A stretch of DNA of 34,800 nt from Litchfieldia stipae (GTDB taxonomy: Bacteria; Bacillota; Bacilli; Bacillales; Bacillaceae_L), in NCBI RefSeq assembly GCF_014837155.1, contig NZ_JACYHA010000031.1, forward strand, positions 1 through 34,800, in the 5' to 3' direction. The notes below the pieces were generated by a model, which searched no databases, was not told where the DNA came from, and saw only the letters and a list, made by a program, of their open reading frames with translations. Position 1 is the stretch's first letter; every line of letters starts with the position of its first letter. Shown one piece after another: positions 16,249-23,396 of this stretch. The translations under genes and the position numbers were made by a program.

Positions 16249-16282
16249 AAGATGGTCTTCGTTTATAGAAGACCATCTTTTC
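16249..16282. terminator. Bidirectional terminator between hag and the endonuclease gene
   Basis: AAGATGGTCTTC (16249-16260) pairs perfectly over 12 bp with GAAGACCATCTT (16268-16279), with T-rich tracts on both sides. The leftward endonuclease gene ends inside the loop (stop codon 16263-16265), so its last residues are encoded by one arm. Confidence 0.92.
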
Positions 16283-17120
16283 TTATTTCTTTTAATTTAT
16301 ATACAATTGACCAGTAGGAACGATTTAGAGCAAGTGCAATCTCTTTATCTTTCATACCACTATTTTTCATTGAGATTAATTGTTGAATATCTGAGTCAGT
16401 ATAATTTTTATGGCGATCATAATGAGATGCTATTACTTGATATGTAGGATGTTGATTAATTAAGATTATGGATTCTTCTTTAAGTCTCCAAGTCCAGTTT
16501 GTTTTATAATACATGCTAGGACAAGTCCTAACATACTCAGTAATTATATTTAAATATGAGTAAGTATCCTTTGTGGAAGTTAATCTAAGAATATGGCCAA
16601 ATCCATCTTTGCGTTTATTTAGTGAAAAGGATATACCAAATACTTGGAAGATATGAGATTTTAAAATTTGAAGTTCATCATAGGTGTAATTTTGTAGGTA
16701 TAAATTAATATTTGGAGTTAAGTAGATGCTCTTTTTTAGATGATTATGCCTTTTTGAGATAGAAAGAGTCCCATCATCCATATAAATAATTGCCAGAAAC
16801 ATTGGAGAATTAATATATTTTAGTAAATCAATTGGTAGTTGTTTTCTCCCTTCTTTATTGTAAAAGTAAGGGTACAGTTCTGTGAAGAGTGGAAGAGATC
16901 GGGTTCGAAGGGTGTTACTTTTGGCAGTGATATAAAATAAGTCGGGAATTAAAGACATTTTCCATTCTCGATATTTAATTTGTCCCATGCCAAAGTGTTC
17001 TCTATAGCTATTGTTTTTTCTTCTGCTTCCTTTATAGATTTTGGTTATTTCACCATCGCCCATAATACTAGCGATTAATATATTTTTTTGTATATTTGTT
17101 AATTGATCAAAGTGATCCAT
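16263..17120 (-). CDS. LAGLIDADG homing endonuclease (freestanding, convergent to hag)
   Basis: Protein of 285 aa with two LAGLIDADG helices: ILIASIMGDGEI (14-25, acidic Asp22) and LAIIYMDDG (109-117, acidic Asp116). It is therefore a single-chain double-motif enzyme expected to cut one long asymmetric site. The order and GQIKYREWKMSLIPDL resemble the LAGLIDADG_2 group found with organellar and bacterial introns. A C-terminal helix-turn-helix (about 241-285, DIQQLISMKNSGMKDKEIAL, then NRSYWSIVYKLKEI) probably adds DNA contacts. ATG 17120 has AAAGGAGGG upstream. It lies outside the hag intron and on the opposite strand, 24 bases beyond the flagellin stop codon. It is AT-rich compared with its neighbours, suggesting transfer. 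That it acts on the hag intron site is inference from position. Confidence 0.9.
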   Translation of the reverse strand: MDHFDQLTNIQKNILIASIMGDGEITKIYKGSRRKNNSYREHFGMGQIKYREWKMSLIPDLFYITAKSNTLRTRSLPLFTELYPYFYNKEGRKQLPIDLLKYINSPMFLAIIYMDDGTLSISKRHNHLKKSIYLTPNINLYLQNYTYDELQILKSHIFQVFGISFSLNKRKDGFGHILRLTSTKDTYSYLNIITEYVRTCPSMYYKTNWTWRLKEESIILINQHPTYQVIASHYDRHKNYTDSDIQQLISMKNSGMKDKEIALALNRSYWSIVYKLKEIRKDGLL

Positions 17121-17143
17121 TTCTTAATTTTCCCTCCTTTAAA

Positions 17144-17159
17144 CAGAACATTTGTTCTG
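17144..17159 (-). promoter_or_regulatory. LexA-type SOS box at the endonuclease promoter
   Basis: CAGAACATTTGTTCTG is a perfect 7-bp inverted repeat around TT. It contains GAAC-N4-GTTC, the core of the Bacillus LexA/DinR operator (CGAACRNRYGTTCG). It covers the expected start of transcription, where a repressor would block initiation. Confidence 0.7.
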
Positions 17160-17163
17160 TGTT

Positions 17164-17192
17164 ATTGTATCATATCTATTAAGAATAAACAA
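17164..17192 (-). promoter_or_regulatory. Sigma-A promoter of the endonuclease gene
   Basis: On the minus strand, TTGTTT (17192-17187), a 17-base spacer and TACAAT (17169-17164). The expected start near 17157 falls in the SOS-like palindrome. Confidence 0.75.
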
Positions 17193-17244
17193 AGACTCAT
17201 CAGTAAATGGTAATGAATTCTCTCTTCATTTAGGAGGTATCTAA

Positions 17245-17484
17245 TTGAACAATGAAGATGTGCAACTAAAACAATTCCTAGAAGAACAGCTAGAATGGTG
17301 TAAGCAGCAAGATCTTATTTTAGAAAAAATAGAAGAAAAGCTATTTGAAATGAAGTGTATTGCTGAATATGTTTCAGAACATGTGCTATCCTCCTCAGAA
17401 ATGAGTCGCCTTAATCGCCAGCTCCAGGAATTGAAATGTAAGGCAGATGCGCTTGAGAAACTACTACGGACGGAATTTCATTAA
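17245..17484 (+). CDS. Small coiled-coil protein of unknown function
   Basis: Protein of 79 aa, very rich in Glu, Lys and Leu with heptad spacing (LEEQLEWCKQQDLILEKIEE then KLFEMKCIAEYV), predicted to be two helices with no membrane segment. I do not recognise the family. The TTG start at 17245 is supported by TAGGAGGT 6 bases upstream. It sits between hag and flaG and has its own terminator. Three cysteines (WCKQQ, MKCIA, LKCKA) are scattered. A role in flagellar assembly would be a guess from position only. Confidence 0.7.
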   Translation: MNNEDVQLKQFLEEQLEWCKQQDLILEKIEEKLFEMKCIAEYVSEHVLSSSEMSRLNRQLQELKCKADALEKLLRTEFH

Positions 17485-17497
17485 TCAAACAATAGAG

Positions 17498-17524
17498 CAG
17501 CCAAGTGTGGTTGTTCTTTTTTTT
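17498..17524 (+). terminator. Terminator after the small coiled-coil gene
   Basis: CAGCCA (17498-17503) pairs with TGGTTG (17508-17513, one wobble pair), followed by TTCTTTTTTTT. Confidence 0.75.
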
Positions 17525-17557
17525 GCAGTTAATACCTAAAATAATCACAAAAACAGT

Positions 17558-17584
17558 GAAAATATCTTCAATTCTTACCGATAT
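17558..17584 (+). promoter_or_regulatory. Probable sigma-D promoter for flaG-fliD-fliS-fliT
   Basis: GAAA (17558-17561), 15 bases, then ACCGATAT (17577-17584). The -10 has one mismatch and the -35 one mismatch, but the spacing is exact and it lies 36 bases before flaG. Confidence 0.7.
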
Positions 17585-17619
17585 AACTACTAGAAATCAT
17601 GTTATCGGGAGGAAACAAC

Positions 17620-17985
17620 ATGTCGGTCAATCAAATATCAGGTCAAGGAATCAATCCAAGAGTGGAGCAGCAAAGAGATTTTACAAATAAAACAACAGAT
17701 ATTGCTAGAGAATTTTTGAGCCAGGTTCAGGCACAACCAGCGGTTTCTAATAAACCAGTGTCAAAGACTGATATGGAAGACATTGTGAATAACATGAACA
17801 AAATATTGGAATCTAGTCATACAGCCCTCAAGTTTGAGTTACATGAAGAACTTCAGGAGTATTACGTGACGATAGTCGATGATGTAACACAAGAAGTAGT
17901 GAAAGAAATCCCTTCAAAAAAGATGCTAGATATATATGCAGCGATGACAGAGTTCGTCGGGCTCGTGGTAGATAAAAAGATTTAG
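17620..17985 (+). CDS. flaG: Flagellar protein FlaG
   Basis: Protein of 121 aa. The C-terminal half (NKILESSHTALKFELHEELQ, then EYYVTIVDDVTQEVVKEIPS, KKMLDIYAAM) is the conserved FlaG domain; the N-terminal 45 residues are polar and probably disordered. FlaG influences filament length; its mechanism is unclear. ATG 17620 has GGGAGGAAAC upstream; an ATG at 17599 lies before that site. fliD starts 11 bases after the stop codon. Confidence 0.9.
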   Translation: MSVNQISGQGINPRVEQQRDFTNKTTDIAREFLSQVQAQPAVSNKPVSKTDMEDIVNNMNKILESSHTALKFELHEELQEYYVTIVDDVTQEVVKEIPSKKMLDIYAAMTEFVGLVVDKKI

Positions 17986-17996
17986 GCGGTGAGAGC

Positions 17997-19553
17997 ATGA
18001 ATATGAGAATTGGTGGATTAGCCAGTGGTATGGATACGGACCAAATGGTCAAGGATTTAATGAAAGCCGAACGTATGCCATTAAATAAGCTTCAGCAACA
18101 AAGACAATACCTTGAATGGCAACGAAATGACTTTCGGGAATTAAATGCTAAGCTGTTAGAATTTGATCAACTTATTTTTAACGGAATTGCTAGACAAGCT
18201 TCATTCACAGCAAAGACGGTTACTAGTTCAAATTCTAGTGCAGTAACGGTTAAAAATGTGAATTCAACAAATGATATTGCAGCAACGATTAAGGTTCGTG
18301 AGCTTGCAAGTGCGGCAACAATGCATTCAAAGGAAAGTGTTGGAATTGATCCGACAAAAAAATTCAGTGAACTCTTTGGAACAGAGGCACCAATTGGTGA
18401 AGAAATCAAAGTCTTAGCGATTGGTACAGATGGAAAGTTACAGAATGAAGCTGATGTGAAAGCGATCAAAATCACTGGTGATGATACGCTGGACTCTGTT
18501 TTAACGAAGATCAATAGTCAGTTCGGTGTTTCAGCTTTTTACGATGAAATGACAGGGAAAATCTCGATTACGGCAAAAAACACAGGGGATGCTGCCCTTG
18601 ATGGAACAGATAACCCTGAAATTGCATTAGTTGGTGATTTCTTTACTAATACATTGAAGCTAGATAGCAATAATATCGAAGCAGCAAGTAATAATGTGGG
18701 CTCACTTGGAAAAAATGCGAGCTTTGAGTACAACGGACTTCTTACTTCAAGAAGTACCAACACATTTAGAATCAACGGCTATGAATACTCGCTAAAACAA
18801 ACGACTGAAATTCCAGGCTCAGATCCGCAGGCATTTAGTGGTGTCACGTTTTCTTCAACAACTGATACAGATACCATTTTTAACACGATTAAAACGTTTG
18901 TTGACAAGTACAATGAACTTATTGCATCTGTTAACTCAAAAGTTTCAGAAGGCCCTAACAGAAGCTATAAGCCTTTAACAGACGAAGAAAAAGAAGCACT
19001 ATCTGAGAAACAAATTGAGCAATGGGAAGAACAGGCTAAAAAAGGAACTCTATACAGAGACCAAGCATTATCTAGCAGTCTTGAAAAAATGAGAACGTCC
19101 TTGTATACAACTGTTGCAGGTACGTCTAGTTTTAATGCGTTATCTCAAATTGGAATTACAACCTCATCAAATTACCTAGATAAAGGGAAGCTAGTGATTG
19201 ATGAAACAAAGCTGAGAGAAGCTATTTCTAGTAATCCTAATGGTGTATATGAGCTTTTTCAAAAGGATGGCGCGACTTCTAGTGACCAGGGGTTAGCTCG
19301 AAGACTGAGATCCACTCTGAAGGATACGATGGCTAATATTGATGCGAAGGCTGGTAAGGCAACTTCAACAAATGGTAATTTCGCGATTGGTCGAAATCTA
19401 AACAATATTAACAATCAGATATCAAGCTTTGAGAGAAGATTAATTCAAATCGAGGACCGCTATTGGAAGCAGTTCACGGCGATGGAAAAAGCGTTACAAC
19501 AATCGAATAATCAATATTCATATCTCATGCAGCAGTTCGGCACTGGCATGTAA
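17997..19553 (+). CDS. fliD: Flagellar filament cap protein FliD
   Basis: Protein of 518 aa that forms the filament cap and folds exported flagellin at the tip. The N-terminus (RIGGLASGMDTDQMVKDLMK, then AERMPLNKLQQQRQYLEW) and the C-terminus (RLIQIEDRYWKQFTAMEKAL) are the family's conserved D0/D1 coiled coils. No signal peptide, as expected for type III export. ATG 17997 follows GGCGGTGAG. It is followed by fliS within 25 bases. Confidence 0.97.
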   Translation: MNMRIGGLASGMDTDQMVKDLMKAERMPLNKLQQQRQYLEWQRNDFRELNAKLLEFDQLIFNGIARQASFTAKTVTSSNSSAVTVKNVNSTNDIAATIKVRELASAATMHSKESVGIDPTKKFSELFGTEAPIGEEIKVLAIGTDGKLQNEADVKAIKITGDDTLDSVLTKINSQFGVSAFYDEMTGKISITAKNTGDAALDGTDNPEIALVGDFFTNTLKLDSNNIEAASNNVGSLGKNASFEYNGLLTSRSTNTFRINGYEYSLKQTTEIPGSDPQAFSGVTFSSTTDTDTIFNTIKTFVDKYNELIASVNSKVSEGPNRSYKPLTDEEKEALSEKQIEQWEEQAKKGTLYRDQALSSSLEKMRTSLYTTVAGTSSFNALSQIGITTSSNYLDKGKLVIDETKLREAISSNPNGVYELFQKDGATSSDQGLARRLRSTLKDTMANIDAKAGKATSTNGNFAIGRNLNNINNQISSFERRLIQIEDRYWKQFTAMEKALQQSNNQYSYLMQQFGTGM

Positions 19554-19575
19554 ATAAAAGGAGTGAATGAGCAAC

Positions 19576-19977
19576 ATGGCAATTAGCAATCCGTACCAAC
19601 AATATCAAACCAATGCAGCTACTACCGCTTCACCTGGTGAATTGACACTAATGCTTTATAATGGCTGCTTAAAATTCATTCATCTTGCAGGAAAAGCAAT
19701 CGAAGAAGGCAATATTGAAGAACGCAACACGAACATCCAAAAAGCACAAAATATCATCAGAGAATTCATGGTCACTTTAAATATGGATATCGAAATCTCT
19801 AAAAGCTTGATGAGTATGTATGATTACATGAATCGCCGCCTTATGGATGCAAATTTGAAGAATGACTTAGAGATTCTTAAAGAAGTAGAAGGATATGTTG
19901 TTGACTTCCGTAACACCTGGAAGGAAGCAATCCAGATAAATAAACAAGCGAAGCCAATGCAGGGTGGCAGAGCATAG
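19576..19977 (+). CDS. fliS: Flagellin export chaperone FliS
   Basis: Protein of 133 aa that binds the C-terminal helices of flagellin and prevents premature polymerisation. NPYQQYQTNAATTASPGELT then LMLYNGCLKFI is the classical FliS N-terminus. I prefer ATG 19576 (MAISNPY), matching the family; an in-frame ATG at 19567 lies only 4 bases from GGAG, so the start is uncertain. Its stop codon TAG overlaps the GTG start of fliT. Its ligand is the very flagellin tail that the intron affects. Confidence 0.94.
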   Translation: MAISNPYQQYQTNAATTASPGELTLMLYNGCLKFIHLAGKAIEEGNIEERNTNIQKAQNIIREFMVTLNMDIEISKSLMSMYDYMNRRLMDANLKNDLEILKEVEGYVVDFRNTWKEAIQINKQAKPMQGGRA

Positions 19978-20327
19978 TGAGTGTTCAAGCGCTCTATAAG
20001 GTCACAAAGCAGCTGGTAGAACTACTAGAGAAATCTGTGCCAAAACAAGAACGTGATGATCATATTGTTCAAATCGAAAAACACTTAGAGGCACGCGAAT
20101 TGATCATGGAGCAACTAAAACCTCCATACACAGATGAAGAAATGCGCCTAGGTAGAGCAATGATTGAAGCTCAGAAGCTGATTAATGAGAAACTGAAAAC
20201 GATGAAGTCTCAAATCCAGCTCGATATCAATCAACTAAACAAAACAAAAGAATCAAATAACAAATATACCAACCCTTATCAATCAGTATCAAATGGGGAC
20301 GGCATGTTCTTTGATCGAAAGAAATAA
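19977..20327 (+). CDS. fliT: FliT-like flagellar chaperone
   Basis: Protein of 116 aa, helical, starting with GTG 19977 overlapping the fliS stop codon. FliT-type proteins act as export chaperones, typically for the cap protein FliD. Sequence conservation is low, so the call rests on size, the helical content (EKHLEARELIMEQLKPPYTD, then EEMRLGRAMIEAQKLINEKL) and position after fliS. The last residues (SNGDGMFFDRKK) are encoded by a stretch resembling the GGGGACGG repeat family, which hints that the tail came from a repeat. Confidence 0.82.
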   Translation: MSVQALYKVTKQLVELLEKSVPKQERDDHIVQIEKHLEARELIMEQLKPPYTDEEMRLGRAMIEAQKLINEKLKTMKSQIQLDINQLNKTKESNNKYTNPYQSVSNGDGMFFDRKK

Positions 20328-20330
20328 TTG

Positions 20331-20380
20331 GGGACGGTTCTTGCGCTTCTTTTTTAACGAAGCGCAAGAACCGTCTTTTT
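20331..20380. terminator. Repeat-derived terminator after fliT
   Basis: GACGGTTCTTGCGCTTC (20333-20349) pairs perfectly over 17 bp with 20359-20375, then TTTTT. It is a folded copy of the GGGGACGGTTCTT repeat and probably ends the flagellar transcript. Confidence 0.85.
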
Positions 20381-20440
20381 ATTTTGCAACTTTGAATGTT
20401 CATTTTCGTCTAATTGAAAAAAAACGACTGGAGCATACAC

Positions 20441-20884
20441 ATGATGAGAAATATATTTTTTTCTATAGCTTCATTTTAAATATTAGTGGGTTGTCAATCT
20501 GACTTTGAGCCCTCGACTAGCATGGGAAAACTAAACTCTGAAATACATTCAGAAGCAGCTACAAAAATAACATCTGAAGCGACAATTACAAAGGTCAGTA
20601 TTAAAAAGATAGGAGAGAGCGACATTACTGTTTTTGAAGAAGAGGAAGTCCTCGAAACGTTTACACACTTATTATCAAGTGCTGTAAAAGAAGAGGGGAT
20701 AGTGAATATGGCAAATCCAGAATATCATCTAGAGATTGTCGATGCAAATGAAGATACTTATCGTTATTATTTGTGGATTGGTGAAAGTGGGGAAAGAACT
20801 ACGTTAATGTGGGGTGAAGACACTCATACAATCTATACTGTATCGCAAGATTTTACTGATCAGTTCATTGATTTCGTAAAGTAA
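20441..20884 (+). pseudogene. Lipoprotein gene with a stop codon in its signal peptide
   Basis: From ATG 20441 (GGAG 20430-20433) the frame reads MMRNIFFSIASF, then TAA (20477-20479), then ILVGCQSDFEPSTS and on to 20884. LVGC is a proper lipobox directly after the stop codon, so an intact ancestor would be an exported, lipid-anchored protein of about 147 aa. The downstream frame is open and the C-terminus (YHLEIVDANEDTYRYYLWIG, then ESGERTTLMWGEDTHTIYTV) resembles YhfM-like small lipoproteins. A GTG at 20486 could restart translation but would give a protein without a signal. It lies between two GGGGACGG-type repeats. Confidence 0.72.
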
Positions 20885-20896
20885 ACTAAAAGAGGA

Positions 20897-20933
20897 GGGT
20901 TCTTCGCTTCGAAAGAAGTGTAAGAACCGTCCC
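20897..20933. repeat. GGGGACGGTTCTT repeat forming an imperfect hairpin
   Basis: GGGTTCTTCGCTTC, GAAA loop, GAAGTGTAAGAACCGTCCC. It lies 4 bases beyond the end of the leftward HD-GYP gene and is inverted relative to 20331. Together the two copies bracket the broken lipoprotein gene. Confidence 0.65.
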
Positions 20934-20937
20934 TAAA

Positions 20938-21975
20938 TCACCTAACGACATCGCTAAGCTTTATTTCGCGATTTTTTCGTAAATCGATATACTCATCGCC
21001 CTTTATGATTAAAGGTTGATGAGGTTCATCATCATGAATAAAGATAATTTCGCCATGGTCACCTGTGTTCAAAATGACTTCCTTACGTAGGTATTGTCTC
21101 ATTAGATATTTGACGAAAGGAAAGACGACAGCAGGATTTAGTTTGTTGTTACGTGCTTCCTCAACTAGAATATTGATTCCGACGAAATCAGGTTTTCTTG
21201 CTTGATACACTCGATCAGATGAGATTGCATCAAACGTATCAGCAACTGAAAGAATTTGGACAAGAAAAGGGATATCCTTTTCTTTCACCTTATTCGGATA
21301 TCCACTTCCATCAATTCGTTCGTGGTGGAGAAGAGCTGCGGCTGGAATATGAAGGTCAATGTCCTCTACTTTTTTAAGGATTTGATATCCGTAAATCGTA
21401 TGTTTAGTGATTTCTTTCCATTCATGTTGAGTGAGTTTCCCTGGCTTATTAATGATATCTGGGTTCACCATAGTTTTACCAATGTCGTGTAAGAGCCCCA
21501 TCTTACCAAGTAATGATATTTCTTGCTCTGTGCGGCCTAATAATTTCCCGATCACCGCACTGATCATTCCCACATTAATGCTGTGCCGATACGTATACTC
21601 ATCATATGATTTTATTCCGTGCAAATAATTAATCGAGTCACTATGATCAAGAGCCTGATCAATGAGGGGCTGATAGGCAGTTATAAGTTCTTTAATCGGT
21701 GGACTGTTATTCAAATTAATGTGTTGAAATAGACTTTTTATCTCAGCTAAGTTTTCATCATAAAGCTTTTGTATAGTATTAATTAATTTGTTATTATCCC
21801 TGTAATCTTCAATCTCGATTTTTGTTCCAAATTTATAGTTATGCAAAAGAACAATATGAGTTTCTGTAAGGGCTGTTCCTTTTTTTAGCAGTAATATCCC
21901 TTGATCAGAATAGATATCTTGTCCTAATGTTTGTCCAACTAGTTCAAATGAAATTTCGAAGCTATTTGTCATCAT
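20938..21975 (-). CDS. HD-GYP domain protein (probable c-di-GMP phosphodiesterase)
   Basis: Cytoplasmic protein of 345 aa. The N-terminal ~120 residues have no recognised sensor domain (a YbaK-like beta start LGQDIYSDQGILLLKKGTAL is common in this family). The HD-GYP domain follows with TYRHSINVGMISAVIGK, GLLHDIGKTMVNPDI and HHERIDGSGYPNKVKEKDIP, then ILSVADTFDAISSDR, so all metal ligands and the GYP signature appear present. HD-GYP enzymes hydrolyse cyclic di-GMP, favouring motility. ATG 21975 has GGAGAG upstream. It is preceded by a sigma-D-type promoter, which fits a motility role. It is absent from this position in B. subtilis. Confidence 0.9.
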   Translation of the reverse strand: MMTNSFEISFELVGQTLGQDIYSDQGILLLKKGTALTETHIVLLHNYKFGTKIEIEDYRDNNKLINTIQKLYDENLAEIKSLFQHINLNNSPPIKELITAYQPLIDQALDHSDSINYLHGIKSYDEYTYRHSINVGMISAVIGKLLGRTEQEISLLGKMGLLHDIGKTMVNPDIINKPGKLTQHEWKEITKHTIYGYQILKKVEDIDLHIPAAALLHHERIDGSGYPNKVKEKDIPFLVQILSVADTFDAISSDRVYQARKPDFVGINILVEEARNNKLNPAVVFPFVKYLMRQYLRKEVILNTGDHGEIIFIHDDEPHQPLIIKGDEYIDLRKNREIKLSDVVR

Positions 21976-22027
21976 AAAAAATGCTCTCCAATACTTGCAT
22001 TGTAATGGGTTGATAATTCTATTTATT

Positions 22028-22054
22028 ATATCGGCATATTTCGTAAACTTTGTA
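22028..22054 (-). promoter_or_regulatory. Sigma-D promoter for the HD-GYP gene
   Basis: On the minus strand, TACA (22054-22051), 15 bases, then GCCGATAT (22035-22028), a perfect -10 element. It lies 53 bases before the start codon. Confidence 0.82.
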
Positions 22055-22274
22055 ACTTATTAACAAAAGTTTTTTTATTTTGTAAGAGTTATACAGGACT
22101 ATATTCCTATTTTACACTGATTGAAGCTTAAAGTAAAAGTTGAAATTGTTGAAAAACTTTCTAAAATACTACCAATAAAAACGCTTCCTCATTGATATAC
22201 TTATATGAGAGTAATTAATTTGGTTAAACCCATGACTTTATTAATTGTCACAATCTTGTAACAATTATTTTGTG
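22055..22274. other. Gene-free stretch between HD-GYP and hpf promoters
   Basis: AT-rich divergent region without a plausible ORF or repeat. I see only poly-T/poly-A tracts; any further hpf promoter here is not recognisable by eye. Confidence 0.5.
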
Positions 22275-22300
22275 GTTTAAGAAGGAATTAAGGCGGGTAT
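22275..22300 (+). promoter_or_regulatory. Sigma-B (general stress) promoter for hpf
   Basis: GTTTAA (22275-22280), 14 bases, then GGGTAT (22295-22300), both boxes matching the sigma-B consensus. The B. subtilis homologue (yvyD) is a known sigma-B target. The leader is about 140 bases. Confidence 0.87.
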
Positions 22301-22449
22301 TGTAGAATTAGTAGTCATAGTCAAAAATAAAGTGAGCAATCTTCATTCACTACTTGGCTACTGCTCTTGGTTAATTTAATCAATCAAGAGGCAATGCATG
22401 GTTTTGACTAATTCAAAAGATTGGTCGAATGAAAAGGAGGAGTTCATGT

Positions 22450-23007
22450 ATGAAATACAACGTCCGCGGTGAAAACATTGAGGTAACTCCAGCATTACGA
22501 GAGTATGTTGAGAAGAAGCTAAGTAAGTTAGAACGCTATTTTGACGGTACTCCCGATGCAAATGTTCATGTGAATTTAAAAGTGTATAATGACAAGCAAC
22601 GAAAAATAGAGGTTACAATTCCAATGACTCAATTAGTGCTAAGAGCTGAGGAATCTCATGAAGATATGTATGCTGCCATTGATTTAGTCGTGGATAAGCT
22701 TGAACGACAAATTCGTAAACATAAAACAAAAGTAAATCGTAAATTACGTGAGCAAGGCTCAATCCATTCATTATTCTCAAATGGCGATAGCAAAACAGCT
22801 GTTAAAGAGCCTGAGCTTGATACAGATGAGTTTGAATTAGTCCGTACAAAGCGTTTTAATTTGAAGCCGATGGATAGTGAAGAGGCGATTCTACAAATGA
22901 ACATGCTTGGCCACAGCTTCTTCGTTTATACAAATGCTGAAACAAATACAACCAATGTTGTGTACCGCCGAAACGATGGCCGCTACGGAATCATCGAACC
23001 AAACTAA
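22450..23007 (+). CDS. hpf: Long-form ribosome hibernation promoting factor
   Basis: Protein of 185 aa that dimerises 70S ribosomes into inactive 100S particles in stationary phase. The N-terminal S30AE domain (MKYNVRGENIEVTPALREYV) binds the decoding centre, and the C-terminal dimerisation domain (RTKRFNLKPMDSEEAILQMN, then MLGHSFFVYTN) identifies the long form. ATG 22450 follows AAAGGAGGAG; an earlier in-frame ATG at 22429 overlaps that site. It has a sigma-B promoter and a strong terminator, so it is a single-gene stress unit inside the flagellar-secA block. Confidence 0.96.
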   Translation: MKYNVRGENIEVTPALREYVEKKLSKLERYFDGTPDANVHVNLKVYNDKQRKIEVTIPMTQLVLRAEESHEDMYAAIDLVVDKLERQIRKHKTKVNRKLREQGSIHSLFSNGDSKTAVKEPELDTDEFELVRTKRFNLKPMDSEEAILQMNMLGHSFFVYTNAETNTTNVVYRRNDGRYGIIEPN

Positions 23008-23020
23008 TAACAAAACTGGA

Positions 23021-23047
23021 GGACTTGAGTGTATGCTCAAGTCCTTT
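23021..23047 (+). terminator. Rho-independent terminator of hpf
   Basis: GGACTTGAG (23021-23029) pairs with CTCAAGTCC (23036-23044), followed by TTT. Confidence 0.85.
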
Positions 23048-23128
23048 ACTGTGTTTTACATATTGTTAGCAATGTACTTCGTTTGGTATCTAGCTCCAGG
23101 GACATCGGACGAGCCCCTTGCACTTTTT

Positions 23129-23290
23129 TTAATAAACATCAAATAAAAGGCTGTAATAGTCTTTTGTTTTTTTCGTTGTGGTATTTTTTACAGGGTGATC
23201 TTTTTGATATTGTGCAATTGGAAATGATGCTAGAATCAGAACAGAACCGCATAACAAAATGATGCATACAAGACCTATCAAAACAACCAT
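23129..23290 (-). CDS. Small single-pass membrane protein
   Basis: Peptide of 53 aa with a hydrophobic N-terminal segment (MVVLIGLVCIILLCGSVLIL, residues 1-20), then a basic, polar tail ending YYSLLFDVY. I do not recognise the family. The ATG at 23290 has AAAGGAGTG 7 bases upstream on the minus strand, which is good evidence that it is translated. It is convergent with hpf and divergent from the LacI-type gene. Confidence 0.6.
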   Translation of the reverse strand: MVVLIGLVCIILLCGSVLILASFPIAQYQKDHPVKNTTTKKTKDYYSLLFDVY

Positions 23291-23396
23291 ATGACCCACT
23301 CCTTTAGCCTTTTGGATATGTTCAAGATGATTGTAAATGATGAAACGCATTTCATATCAAGCATAAATTTGATTTTTCATGAAGGAGTTTCAAGAA

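Noticed and set aside
17144-17159. The palindrome as a terminator of the 79-aa gene region
   Set aside because: It is short, has no T run, lies before that gene, and sits at the right distance from a leftward promoter to be an operator.
23029-23262. A rightward ORF after hpf
   Set aside because: It starts inside the hpf terminator hairpin and lacks a ribosome site; the leftward small membrane protein on the opposite strand is better supported.
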